Of a DNA stretch of 6,921 nt, positions 1-5,805 are shown one piece after another; position 1 is the stretch's first letter; each line of letters starts with the position of its first letter. The DNA comes from an uncultured Rhodobacter sp. (lineage in GTDB: Bacteria > Pseudomonadota > Alphaproteobacteria > Rhodobacterales > Rhodobacteraceae). Both the position numbers and the translations under genes were made by a program. Location: positions 1-6,921 of the forward strand of contig CALGTJ010000466.1 in assembly GCA_937901435.1 (NCBI GenBank). The letters run 5' to 3'. The notes beneath the pieces are model-generated. The model was given only the letters and a program-made list of their open reading frames with translations, did not search any database and was not told where the DNA came from.

Positions 1-348
1 TTTGCCGATCTGACGGGGGATCGGTTCGCGATCCATATGGACGCCGGGGCCGCGCGCGCCATGGGGTTTCGCGACCGGGTGGCCCATGGCCTGCTGGTTC
101 TGTCGCTTGTGGACGGACTCAAGAACCAGACGCCCGCGCAATTCGACGCGGTGGCGTCTTTGGGGTGGGACTGGACCTTTTCCGCCCCTGTCTTTGCGGG
201 CGACCTGATAAGCGCGGTGATCACGGTAGAGGCCCTGCGCGCCACCTCAAACCCGGCGCGTGGAGTGGCGAGGCTGGCCTTTGACGTCACCAATCAGCGC
301 CGTGAAACGGTACAAAAAGGCCAGAACACCCTGATGATCAAGGCCTAG
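1..348 (+). CDS. MaoC-like hot-dog acyl-CoA dehydratase (3' part)
   Basis: The reading frame is open from base 1, so the true start lies outside the window; the ATG at 37 falls inside the domain and is not the start. The 115 visible residues are the hot-dog fold of MaoC/(R)-specific enoyl-CoA hydratases. They begin FADLTGDRFAIHMD, where the catalytic Asp (residue 7) and His (residue 12) of the family's GDxNPxH motif are kept but the usual Asn-Pro is Phe-Ala. The motif is followed by the typical VAHGLLVLSL helix and a C-terminal strand, VQKGQNTLMIKA. Family members add water to trans-2-enoyl-CoA or act on related CoA thioesters in the cytoplasm. The gene runs convergently toward the CoA-transferase/crotonase operon, suggesting a shared acyl-CoA theme. 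The Asn-Pro replacement means the exact reaction is uncertain. Confidence 0.88.
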   Translation, partial: FADLTGDRFAIHMDAGAARAMGFRDRVAHGLLVLSLVDGLKNQTPAQFDAVASLGWDWTFSAPVFAGDLISAVITVEALRATSNPARGVARLAFDVTNQRRETVQKGQNTLMIKA

Positions 349-359
349 ATCGCTGGCAA

Positions 360-376
360 AGTTTGGGGCCCAAACT
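360..376. repeat. Perfect 8+1+8 inverted repeat between convergent genes
   Basis: AGTTTGGG, one central G, then CCCAAACT form a perfect palindrome in the 35-base gap between the MaoC stop (346-348) and the Dabb-protein stop (384-386). As RNA it would fold on either strand into a 7-bp stem with a three-base loop. There is no T-tract on either side, so it is not a classical intrinsic terminator. Its position between two converging 3' ends is where a bidirectional transcript-end hairpin would be expected. Confidence 0.5.
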
Positions 377-383
377 ACGGGCG

Positions 384-695
384 TCACACCTCGATATCGC
401 AGACGAAAACCCCCTCTGCGCCGCCCTCCAGCAGAGCCACGATGTCGCCACCGATGGCCTGATGCACAGGGTCGACCAGATAGGCATCGCGCACCGCCAG
501 ATCGCGAAAATCCAGCCAGAACATATCCAGAAACCCCCGCACCAAGGGCGTTTCGACAGAAATATTTGCGCGCGCCTGAAAGGCCAGAATGCCGTCGATA
601 TGGCCCGATAAACCCTCAAGGCGGGCATACAGACCCTGTATTGTGGCATCGCTGACGTCATCGCGAAACCGCAGGTAAACGCTATGTCGGATCAT
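384..695 (-). CDS. Dabb (stress-responsive alpha/beta barrel) domain protein
   Basis: This 103-residue protein is one complete Dabb domain, the dimeric alpha+beta barrel (ferredoxin-like) fold. Visible family features are the opening strand MIRHSVYLRFRDDVSD with His4, the following helix and loop ending in GLSGHIDGI, the strand RGFLDMFWLDFRDLAVRDAYL, and the DPVHQAIG motif with His78. Length is normal for a single-domain member. The start is ATG at 695 with AGAGG eight to nine bases upstream. It is the last gene of the CoA-transferase/crotonase operon, 22 bases after the crotonase stop. Dabb proteins are mostly uncharacterised; some related barrels are small-molecule cyclases, monooxygenases or decarboxylases. 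Its place after two CoA-metabolism genes suggests a role in the same catabolic route, but no reaction can be assigned. Confidence 0.9.
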   Translation of the reverse strand: MIRHSVYLRFRDDVSDATIQGLYARLEGLSGHIDGILAFQARANISVETPLVRGFLDMFWLDFRDLAVRDAYLVDPVHQAIGGDIVALLEGGAEGVFVCDIEV

Positions 696-717
696 GGGAT
701 ATCCTCTCTGTCAGGGG

Positions 718-1494
718 TCAGCCGTGAAACTTTGGCGGGCGTTTTTCCTTGAACGCGGCAAGGCCTTCGCTCAGATCCTTACCAGAGGCCGCGATCCGCG
801 CGGCGAGGGATTCCAGCACGCGGCCCACCTCTTCGCCCTCGGCGGCGTTGATCAACATCTTGCTCAGTTCGGTGGCCAGCGGGCTGCGCGACAAAAGCCG
901 CTGTGCCACGCTTTGCGCGGCGGCGATCCCCGTGCCGGTCTCTGCGACCTGATCGACCACCCCGGCAAGGCACGCCTCTTGCGCGCTCAGGATCTCGCCA
1001 AACACCGCCATCCGGCGCACGATCTGCGCGCCAAAGCGGCGCACGGTGCGTTGGGTGCCCGACCATCCGGCGATGATGCCAAGCCCGGCCTCTGGCTGGC
1101 CGATCTTGATATGCGCCTCGGCGATCCGATAATCTGCACAGGCCGCCAGTTCCAGCCCACCGCCCAAGGCATGACCGTTCAGCACCGCGATCACCGGCTG
1201 GCGCAGGCGGGCGAGACGATCAAAGGCGTCATGCCCGTCGCGCACCCAATGGCGGCCAAAATCCGCCGGGGGCTCGTCGCTCCACGCGGTGATGTCGCCT
1301 CCCGCGCAAAAGGCCTTGCCCACACCCGTCAGGATCAGCACGCCGATATCTTTGCGCCGCTCGATCTTGCGGCAGAGATCGCCGAGATCGTCGATCATCT
1401 CGGCGGTCAGCGCGTTCAGCTTGTCGGGGCGGTTGATCCGCAGGATGGCGACGTTGTCAGTCACGTCGAGTTGGAACAGGTCACCGCTCATCAT
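718..1494 (-). CDS. Enoyl-CoA hydratase/isomerase (crotonase) family protein
   Basis: This 258-residue protein is a full-length crotonase. The oxyanion-hole segments are visible as AFCAGGDI (61-68) and ALGGGLELA (109-117). Both glutamates that do acid-base catalysis in classical enoyl-CoA hydratases are present: Glu115 in GGGLEL and Glu135 in GQPEAGLG. Further family landmarks are the SGTQR segment near 145-149, LSAQEACLAGVVDQV (169-183), and a C-terminal FKEKRPPKF that matches the usual F-x-EKRxPxF ending. Keeping both Glu residues favours hydration of a 2-enoyl-CoA over an isomerase or hydrolase, but the substrate is unknown. The first ATG overlaps the CoA-transferase stop as ATGA (1491-1494), with a second ATG immediately after. 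The Shine-Dalgarno is weak, so translation is probably coupled to the upstream gene. Confidence 0.93.
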   Translation of the reverse strand: MMSGDLFQLDVTDNVAILRINRPDKLNALTAEMIDDLGDLCRKIERRKDIGVLILTGVGKAFCAGGDITAWSDEPPADFGRHWVRDGHDAFDRLARLRQPVIAVLNGHALGGGLELAACADYRIAEAHIKIGQPEAGLGIIAGWSGTQRTVRRFGAQIVRRMAVFGEILSAQEACLAGVVDQVAETGTGIAAAQSVAQRLLSRSPLATELSKMLINAAEGEEVGRVLESLAARIAASGKDLSEGLAAFKEKRPPKFHG

Positions 1495-3071
1495 GCTTTT
1501 GCCAGTGTCAGATTGATCGGGTCGGGGCGGAACAAGGCGGGGGGCATTTCGCGCAGGGTGTCGGCCACGGCCAGCGGGGTTGCGGCCTGATCCAGAATGT
1601 CGCGTTGCAGGTTCATCCCCGGCGCGATTTCCGTGACCACCAGCCGCCCCTCGCGCAGGCAGATCACGCAGCGTTCGGTAACATAGGTTACCTCTTGGCC
1701 CTGTGCCGTGGCGCGCGCGCCAGAGAACGACACCTGATCGACCGCCTCGACAAATTTGGCGATGCGGCCCTCTTGATCGATGCGCAGCTTACCGTCCTCT
1801 AGCCGCATCTTGGCCCCGGCGTTGAAATTGCCGGAAAACACGATCTTGCGGGCCCGCGCCGTGATATCGACAAAGCCCCCCGCCCCCGCCGTGCGATGGG
1901 GCACCGCCGAGAGGCGCGAGACATTGACCGATCCGTCCCGGCCCACCTCTAGAAAGGACAGCAGCGAGGCGTCAAAGCCCCCGGCCTGAAAATAGGAAAA
2001 CTGATGCGGCGAGGCGACAAAGGCCTCGGCATTGGCGGCACATCCGAACTTGAAATCCAGCAAGGGAATGCCGCCAACCGCGCCCTGCTCGATCATCCAT
2101 GTGACCGCCCCGTGCAGGCCTTCCTCTAGCAAGATCCTCGGCACATTGGCCGAAATGCCAAAGCCGATATTCACCGCCCAGCCGTCCCGCAACTCTTGTG
2201 CGACGCGGCGGGCGATCACCTTGCCGATGTTGAACTCTGTCAGCTCAAAGCTGTCCAGCGGGCGGATCAATTCGCCCGAAATCGCCGGGTCATAGGCGGT
2301 GGCGGTGGTCTGCAACTGCTCTGGCGCGACGACAATCGCATCGATCAGAATGCCCGGCACCCGAACGTCATGCGCCCGCAGCGTGCCGTTTTTGGCCACG
2401 CGTTTGACCTGCGCGATGACTGTGCCGCCATTGTTGCGCGCCGCCAGCGCCAGTTCCATTGCACCCAGATAAGCGCCTTCCTGTTCGAACGTCAGGTTGC
2501 CGCGCTCGTCTGCCGTGGTCGCGCGAATGATCGCAACATGCGGCGCTATCGCCTTGAAATACAACCAGTCTTCGCCATCAAACTCGCGCCTGCTGACAAT
2601 CGCTTCGTCGCGCGCAGCGTCATTCATCGCGCAGCCCTCAAGGTCGGGATCGACAAAGGTCTGCATCCCCACTTTGGTCAGCACGCCGGGTCGTTTGCCT
2701 GCGCCCTCACGCAGCATATCATAAACGATGCCAGAGGGCACATTATAGGCCTTGACCTGATTGGCCACGATCATCTGCCAGATCAGCGGTGGCTCTGCCT
2801 TGGTCGGGCCCGACGGGTAGGAACCGGCGATAATGCGCGCCAGCATCCCCGGCTTGGCGATGTGGTCGATGCCCTTGCTGCCGAACATATCCCCCGCCGC
2901 AATCGGATGCACCGTCGTCAGGTTCCGCGGCGCGCCCTCGGTCTCGAACCGCGCGCCCAAAGCCGCAAGCACCGCATCCGGACAGCACAGCCCGCTCGAC
3001 GAATTCACCGCAACAATCGCGTCGTCAGGCACAAGCCGAACCGCCGCCTCAAGCGAAAGAACCTTCGTCAT
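1491..3071 (-). CDS. Family I acyl-CoA:carboxylate CoA-transferase (YdiF/propionate CoA-transferase type)
   Basis: This 526-residue protein has fused alpha and beta CoA-transferase halves, as in E. coli YdiF and clostridial propionate CoA-transferase. The N-terminal half shows KPGMLARIIAGSYPSGP (73-89), YNVPSG (109-114) and YFKAIAPHVAIIRATTADERGN (171-192). The C-terminal half carries the catalytic glutamate, Glu328 in MIEQGAVGG, which forms the glutamyl-CoA thioester, followed by FGCAANAEAF and GAGGFVDITARARKIVFSG (396-414), then VTERCVI and EIAPGM. It should move CoA from a donor such as acetyl- or succinyl-CoA to a free carboxylic acid, activating it for the downstream crotonase. The start chosen is ATG at 3071 with AGAGGG nine bases upstream. 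The frame stays open to 3365, but that extension would cross the promoters and run antisense into the reductase. It is the first gene of the minus-strand operon. Confidence 0.94.
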   Translation of the reverse strand: MTKVLSLEAAVRLVPDDAIVAVNSSSGLCCPDAVLAALGARFETEGAPRNLTTVHPIAAGDMFGSKGIDHIAKPGMLARIIAGSYPSGPTKAEPPLIWQMIVANQVKAYNVPSGIVYDMLREGAGKRPGVLTKVGMQTFVDPDLEGCAMNDAARDEAIVSRREFDGEDWLYFKAIAPHVAIIRATTADERGNLTFEQEGAYLGAMELALAARNNGGTVIAQVKRVAKNGTLRAHDVRVPGILIDAIVVAPEQLQTTATAYDPAISGELIRPLDSFELTEFNIGKVIARRVAQELRDGWAVNIGFGISANVPRILLEEGLHGAVTWMIEQGAVGGIPLLDFKFGCAANAEAFVASPHQFSYFQAGGFDASLLSFLEVGRDGSVNVSRLSAVPHRTAGAGGFVDITARARKIVFSGNFNAGAKMRLEDGKLRIDQEGRIAKFVEAVDQVSFSGARATAQGQEVTYVTERCVICLREGRLVVTEIAPGMNLQRDILDQAATPLAVADTLREMPPALFRPDPINLTLAKA

Positions 3072-3088
3072 GCTCAACTGCCCTCTTA

Positions 3089-3104
3089 GTAACTGAATAG
3101 TTAT
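3089..3104. promoter_or_regulatory. Operator-like palindrome A (GTAACT-GAAT-AGTTAT)
   Basis: This is a 16-base box with TAACT/AGTTA half-sites around GAAT, imperfect only at the outermost pair. It shares its half-sites and spacing with the box at 3167-3182. It sits just downstream of, or overlapping, the AT-rich -10 of the promoter reading minus toward the CoA-transferase, where a bound protein would block initiation. It also contains no coding sequence. The regulator family is not identifiable from the box alone. Confidence 0.6.
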
Positions 3105-3138
3105 ATCATAATATGCCGCGATCCAGCCCCGCAAGCAA
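3100..3138 (-). promoter_or_regulatory. Probable promoter for the CoA-transferase operon
   Basis: Read on the minus strand, an AT-rich stretch, CATATTATGATATAAC, offers overlapping -10 candidates: TATTAT (3113-3108), TATGAT (3110-3105) and TATAAC (3105-3100). The best -35 is a weak TTGCTT (3138-3133), 19 bases before TATTAT. The region is strikingly AT-rich against the GC-rich background, and it lies about 30 bases before the ATG at 3071. The -10 is plausible; the -35 is poor, so an activator may be needed or my element choice may be wrong. Confidence 0.4.
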
Positions 3139-3157
3139 GACCAAATTCCATTTCCAA

Positions 3158-3185
3158 TTGACACAAGTAACCCGTTGGTTACAAA
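3158..3185 (+). promoter_or_regulatory. Sigma-70-type promoter for the aldo/keto reductase
   Basis: A perfect -35 hexamer TTGACA (3158-3163) is followed after 16 bases by TACAAA (3180-3185), a 4/6 match to the -10. The predicted transcription start is near 3192, which gives a very short leader of about 14 bases with the ribosome site starting almost at the 5' end. The spacer between the hexamers is almost entirely filled by a palindromic operator-like box (3167-3182), so the promoter is probably repressible. Confidence 0.6.
3167..3182. promoter_or_regulatory. Operator-like palindrome B (GTAACC-CGTT-GGTTAC)
   Basis: This is a perfect inverted repeat with 6-base arms and a 4-base centre. It lies between the -35 and -10 of the reductase promoter and touches the -10. 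Compared with the box at 3089-3104 it gives the consensus GTAACY-N4-RGTTAY. The centres of the two boxes are 78 bases apart. The position is that of a classical repressor operator. No transcription factor gene is present in the window. Confidence 0.68.
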
Positions 3186-3192
3186 TATTCCG

Positions 3193-3199
3193 AAAGGAG
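3193..3199 (+). promoter_or_regulatory. Strong Shine-Dalgarno deciding the reductase start
   Basis: AAAGGAG lies six bases before the ATG at 3206. The frame is open from 3113 upstream, so this site settles the start in favour of 3206, which also matches where the protein family begins. Confidence 0.85.
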
Positions 3200-3205
3200 A
3201 CGCAA

Positions 3206-4024
3206 ATGACCATTTATTTCGAAAAGACCTACCAAAGAAGCTTTGGCACATTTCCCCTGAAAGGCCCAGAGTTGCACAGGGCCATTCAACAGGCCGCCGA
3301 GGTCGGATATCGCGCGTTCGATACGGCGCAAATGTATGAAAATGAGGCAGAAACCGGCGCGGCACTGAAAGACACCGGGATTGACCGGGATGATCTGTGC
3401 ATCACCACCAAGGTCAATATCTCGAACTTCACCGAGGCGGCCTTTCTTCCCTCTGTCGTGCAATCCCTCAAGGATTTGCAGATCGAGCAGGCCGATGTTC
3501 TGTTGCTGCACTGGCCCGCCCCCGATGGCAATATCGCGCCCGCGCTGAAGCTGTTGGAACAGGCCGCGCAGCAGGGTCTGGCACGGCACATCGGCATCTC
3601 GAATTTCACCGCTCAGATGATGCGCGACGCGCGGACACACATCGACACGCCGCTGGTCACCAATCAGGTCGAGTTTCACCCGCTTTTGAATCAGGACATC
3701 CTTTTGGCGGCGGCAACCGAAACCGGCATTCCGCTGGCCTCTTATTGTTCGGTGGCGCGCGGCGCGGTCTTCAAATATCCGCTGTTCGGTGAAATCGGCG
3801 CGGCCTATGGCAAATCCGCCGCCCAGATCGTGCTGCGCTGGATCCTGCAAAAGGGCGTCAGCATCAACACCATGTCCACCAAGCGCGCCAATATCGCCGC
3901 GAATTTTGACGTTATGGGTTTCACGCTGTCCTCGATTGACATGGACCGGATCGAGGCGCTGACCGCGACGGGCTATCGCATTGTGGGCAAAGACCTTGTG
4001 CCTTTCGCGCCGGACTTTGACTAA
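3206..4024 (+). CDS. Aldo/keto reductase, DkgB-like
   Basis: This 272-residue protein is a complete (beta/alpha)8 aldo/keto reductase. The catalytic tetrad is visible: Asp39 in AFDTAQMYENE, Tyr44 in the same motif, Lys69 in CITTKV and His102 in LLLHWP. Other landmarks are GISNF (130-134), TNQVEFHPLL (152-161) and the NADPH-phosphate loop region STKRANIAANF (224-234). The closing APDFD resembles the APEWD end of E. coli DkgB (2,5-diketo-D-gluconate reductase B), and overall length and order fit that subfamily. It should reduce an aldehyde or ketone with NADPH in the cytoplasm. The true substrate is open, since DkgB-type enzymes also act on methylglyoxal and other aldehydes. The promoter, operator-like box and strong ribosome site lie directly upstream, and the gene is divergent from the CoA-transferase operon. 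Confidence 0.94.
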   Translation: MTIYFEKTYQRSFGTFPLKGPELHRAIQQAAEVGYRAFDTAQMYENEAETGAALKDTGIDRDDLCITTKVNISNFTEAAFLPSVVQSLKDLQIEQADVLLLHWPAPDGNIAPALKLLEQAAQQGLARHIGISNFTAQMMRDARTHIDTPLVTNQVEFHPLLNQDILLAAATETGIPLASYCSVARGAVFKYPLFGEIGAAYGKSAAQIVLRWILQKGVSINTMSTKRANIAANFDVMGFTLSSIDMDRIEALTATGYRIVGKDLVPFAPDFD

Positions 4025-4033
4025 GGAACCATC

Positions 4034-4055
4034 GGGGAGGCGCATTGGCCGCCCC
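4034..4055. terminator. Possible hairpin between convergent genes
   Basis: GGGG-A-GGC, loop GCATTG, then GCC-G-CCCC forms a GC-rich stem with one A/G mismatch, ten bases after the reductase stop. A TTTT run follows only at 4069-4072, too far away for a standard intrinsic terminator. The 9-mer TCGGGGAGG from its left arm recurs at 4059-4067. It may end transcripts from either the reductase or the opposing GMC gene; the evidence is structural only. Confidence 0.35.
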
Positions 4056-4087
4056 ATGTCGGGGAGGATTTTGGACTGGCCTGCGCC

Positions 4088-5689
4088 CTATTTATTCCCC
4101 CGGATCATATCCGCCGCCTTTTCCCCGATCATGATCGTGGGCGCATTGGTGTTGCTGCCGATCAGGCTGGGCATGATCGAACTGTCGCAAATCCGCAGCC
4201 CGTCGATGCCATGCACCCGCAACTGCGGATCCACAACGGCCATGTCATCCGTGCCCATTTTACAGGTGCAGGTCGGGTGATATGACGTTCGGCCATACTG
4301 ACGGGCGTAGGCCTCGTAGTCAGCCTGAGTTTGCACAGATGCGTCGGGAAAGCGGATCTTGCGCAGGTGTTTTTGCAGCGAGGGCTGGCTAAAAATCTCT
4401 CTGGAGATCTTGATGCCTTCGACAGAGGTTTTCAGATCATCCGGGTGGCTCAGAAAATTCGGATCGACCACAGGCTTTGCCGCCGGATCATCAGAGCGCA
4501 GCCGCACCGTGCCGCGTGATTTGGGGCGCACGGCGTAGCTGTTCAGCGTGATCCCCGACGCGCCCTTGGGTACACTGGGCACGCCCGCTTCTGCCCCTGC
4601 CCCCGCAAGAAAGTGAAATTGCAGGTCGGGCACATCGCCGGACCGCTTTGCATACCAGAACGCCCCGCCCTCGACCACATTCGAGGTCACAGGCCCGCTG
4701 CCAAACAGGTAATACTGCGCCGCCGCCCAGACCATCCAATGGGGTTTGTTGTATTTATCAAGGCTATCGTGGCCCTTGAGTTGGCCCACAATATCAATGC
4801 CGAAATGGTCGTGCAGGTTTTCGCCCACGCCTTTCAGCTCGTGCACCACATCGACGCCAACCTCGCGCAGGTGATCGGCGCGACCAATACCCGACAGCAT
4901 CATCAACTTGGGCGTGCCGATGGCCCCCGCCGTCACCAAGACCTCGCTGTTGGCGGTTGCGATGGTTTTTGCGCGCGATGTCTGGCTGTATTCCACACCC
5001 GTCGCGCGCCCGTTCTCGATGATAACCCGATGCACCAGACAGCCGGTCTCGACCGTCAGGTTGGCCCGCGTCATCGCCGGGCGCAAATAGCCCACCGCCG
5101 CAGAACAGCGTTTGCCGTTCTTGGTGGTGGTCTGATAGAGGCCAGAGCCTGCCTGCACCTGCCCGTTGAAATCGGAGTTATAGGGGATGCCCATCTCTTG
5201 ACAGGACTGCACAAAAGCGCGCGTCATCGGGTTCGGGCTGGGGATGTTGGACACGCCCAACTCGCCGTCGGTGCCGTGCCAGTCCCCGGACAGGATCGTA
5301 TTGCCTTCGGATTTCAAAAAGTATTTCCGGATGTCCTTGAAGGCCCAGCCCGTTGCGCCCTCGTCCTGCGCCCAGCGGTCATAATCCACCGGGTTGCCGC
5401 GCGTGAACACCTCTGCGTTGATCGAGGATCCGCCACCGATCACCCGCGCCTGAGCATAAGGGATCTCGCGCATGTTGACGTGTTTTTGCGGCGCGGTGGT
5501 CAGACCCCATGTCAGCGGGCCGGTTGTCATCTTGGCAAAGCCTACCGGCATATGGATCAGGGGATGCCAATCCTTGCCACCCGCCTCCAGCAGCAGCACA
5601 CGGCAGCTTCGGTCCTGGCTCAGCCGGTTCGCCAGCACACAGCCCGACGACCCGCCGCCCACAATAATATAGTCGTAACCCCGTGCCAT
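4088..5689 (-). CDS. GMC-family FAD-dependent oxidoreductase (choline/alcohol dehydrogenase type)
   Basis: This 533-residue protein has all the hallmarks of the glucose-methanol-choline family. These are the FAD dinucleotide site DYIIVGGGSSGCVLANRL (6-23) with Glu35 in LLLEAGG, GMC signature 1 around ARVIGGGSSINAEVFTRG (81-98), and signature 2 GAIGTPKLMMLSGIG (255-269). The C-terminal active site has His471 in SYHPTCTCKMG and Asn515 in SNTNAPTIMIGEKAAD, 44 residues apart as in choline oxidase. There is no signal peptide, so it is probably cytoplasmic. It should oxidise a primary or secondary alcohol to the carbonyl, passing electrons to oxygen or the respiratory chain; the substrate is not predictable. 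The ATG at 5689 is chosen because it precedes the FAD motif directly; an in-frame TTG at 5698 is an alternative. Neither has a convincing Shine-Dalgarno. Confidence 0.94.
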   Translation of the reverse strand: MARGYDYIIVGGGSSGCVLANRLSQDRSCRVLLLEAGGKDWHPLIHMPVGFAKMTTGPLTWGLTTAPQKHVNMREIPYAQARVIGGGSSINAEVFTRGNPVDYDRWAQDEGATGWAFKDIRKYFLKSEGNTILSGDWHGTDGELGVSNIPSPNPMTRAFVQSCQEMGIPYNSDFNGQVQAGSGLYQTTTKNGKRCSAAVGYLRPAMTRANLTVETGCLVHRVIIENGRATGVEYSQTSRAKTIATANSEVLVTAGAIGTPKLMMLSGIGRADHLREVGVDVVHELKGVGENLHDHFGIDIVGQLKGHDSLDKYNKPHWMVWAAAQYYLFGSGPVTSNVVEGGAFWYAKRSGDVPDLQFHFLAGAGAEAGVPSVPKGASGITLNSYAVRPKSRGTVRLRSDDPAAKPVVDPNFLSHPDDLKTSVEGIKISREIFSQPSLQKHLRKIRFPDASVQTQADYEAYARQYGRTSYHPTCTCKMGTDDMAVVDPQLRVHGIDGLRICDSSIMPSLIGSNTNAPTIMIGEKAADMIRGNK

Positions 5690-5690
5690 G

Positions 5691-5768
5691 TTATTCAACC
5701 CAATGACTTTGCTTGCCGATCTTTATTTGCACTGACGTTAGCTGCGTGTAGGCCTCGACGCCAGACAT
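5691..5768 (-). CDS. Possible 25-residue leader ORF before the GMC gene
   Basis: An ATG at 5768 opens a short frame of 25 codons (begins MSGVEAYTQLTS, ends KQSHWVE). It stops with TAA at 5693-5691, one base before the GMC ATG (TAACATG). The spacing would allow translational coupling and would compensate for the missing Shine-Dalgarno of the GMC gene. Its own ribosome site is weak (only ACGGGC nearby). The peptide resembles nothing I recognise and has no runs of a single amino acid typical of attenuators. It could equally be chance. Confidence 0.25.
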   Translation of the reverse strand: MSGVEAYTQLTSVQIKIGKQSHWVE

Positions 5769-5772
5769 GCTG

Positions 5773-5805
5773 CCCGTTTCAGGCCCGTTTCAGGCCCGTT
5801 TCAGG
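5773..5805. repeat. Three tandem copies of an 11-base repeat
   Basis: CCCGTTTCAGG occurs three times head-to-tail without mismatch (5773-5783, 5784-5794, 5795-5805). On the minus strand each unit reads CCTGAAACGGG. The first unit contains the cupin stop codon (TGA, 5803-5801). Because 11 is not a multiple of three, the repeated TGA falls in all three frames, forming a universal stop after the cupin gene. Confidence 0.9.

Noticed and set aside
694..1590. 298-codon open frame on + opposite the crotonase
   Set aside because: No domain or plausible ribosome site; it is an antisense shadow of a crotonase with intact catalytic motifs.
1677..1692. GGTAAC-ATAG-GTTACC palindrome inside the CoA-transferase gene as a third operator
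   Set aside because: The GTAAC/GTTAC halves are four bases apart rather than six as in the two promoter boxes, and it encodes the conserved VTYVTER stretch, so chance is the simpler reading.
2196..3089. 297-codon open frame on + opposite the CoA-transferase
   Set aside because: Low-complexity, Arg/His-rich translation with no family features; composition explains it.
3072..3365. N-terminal extension of the CoA-transferase frame to an upstream start
   Set aside because: The extra 98 residues have no family similarity, cross the divergent promoters and overlap the reductase antisense; the ATG at 3071 has a good ribosome site and matches the family's usual beginning.
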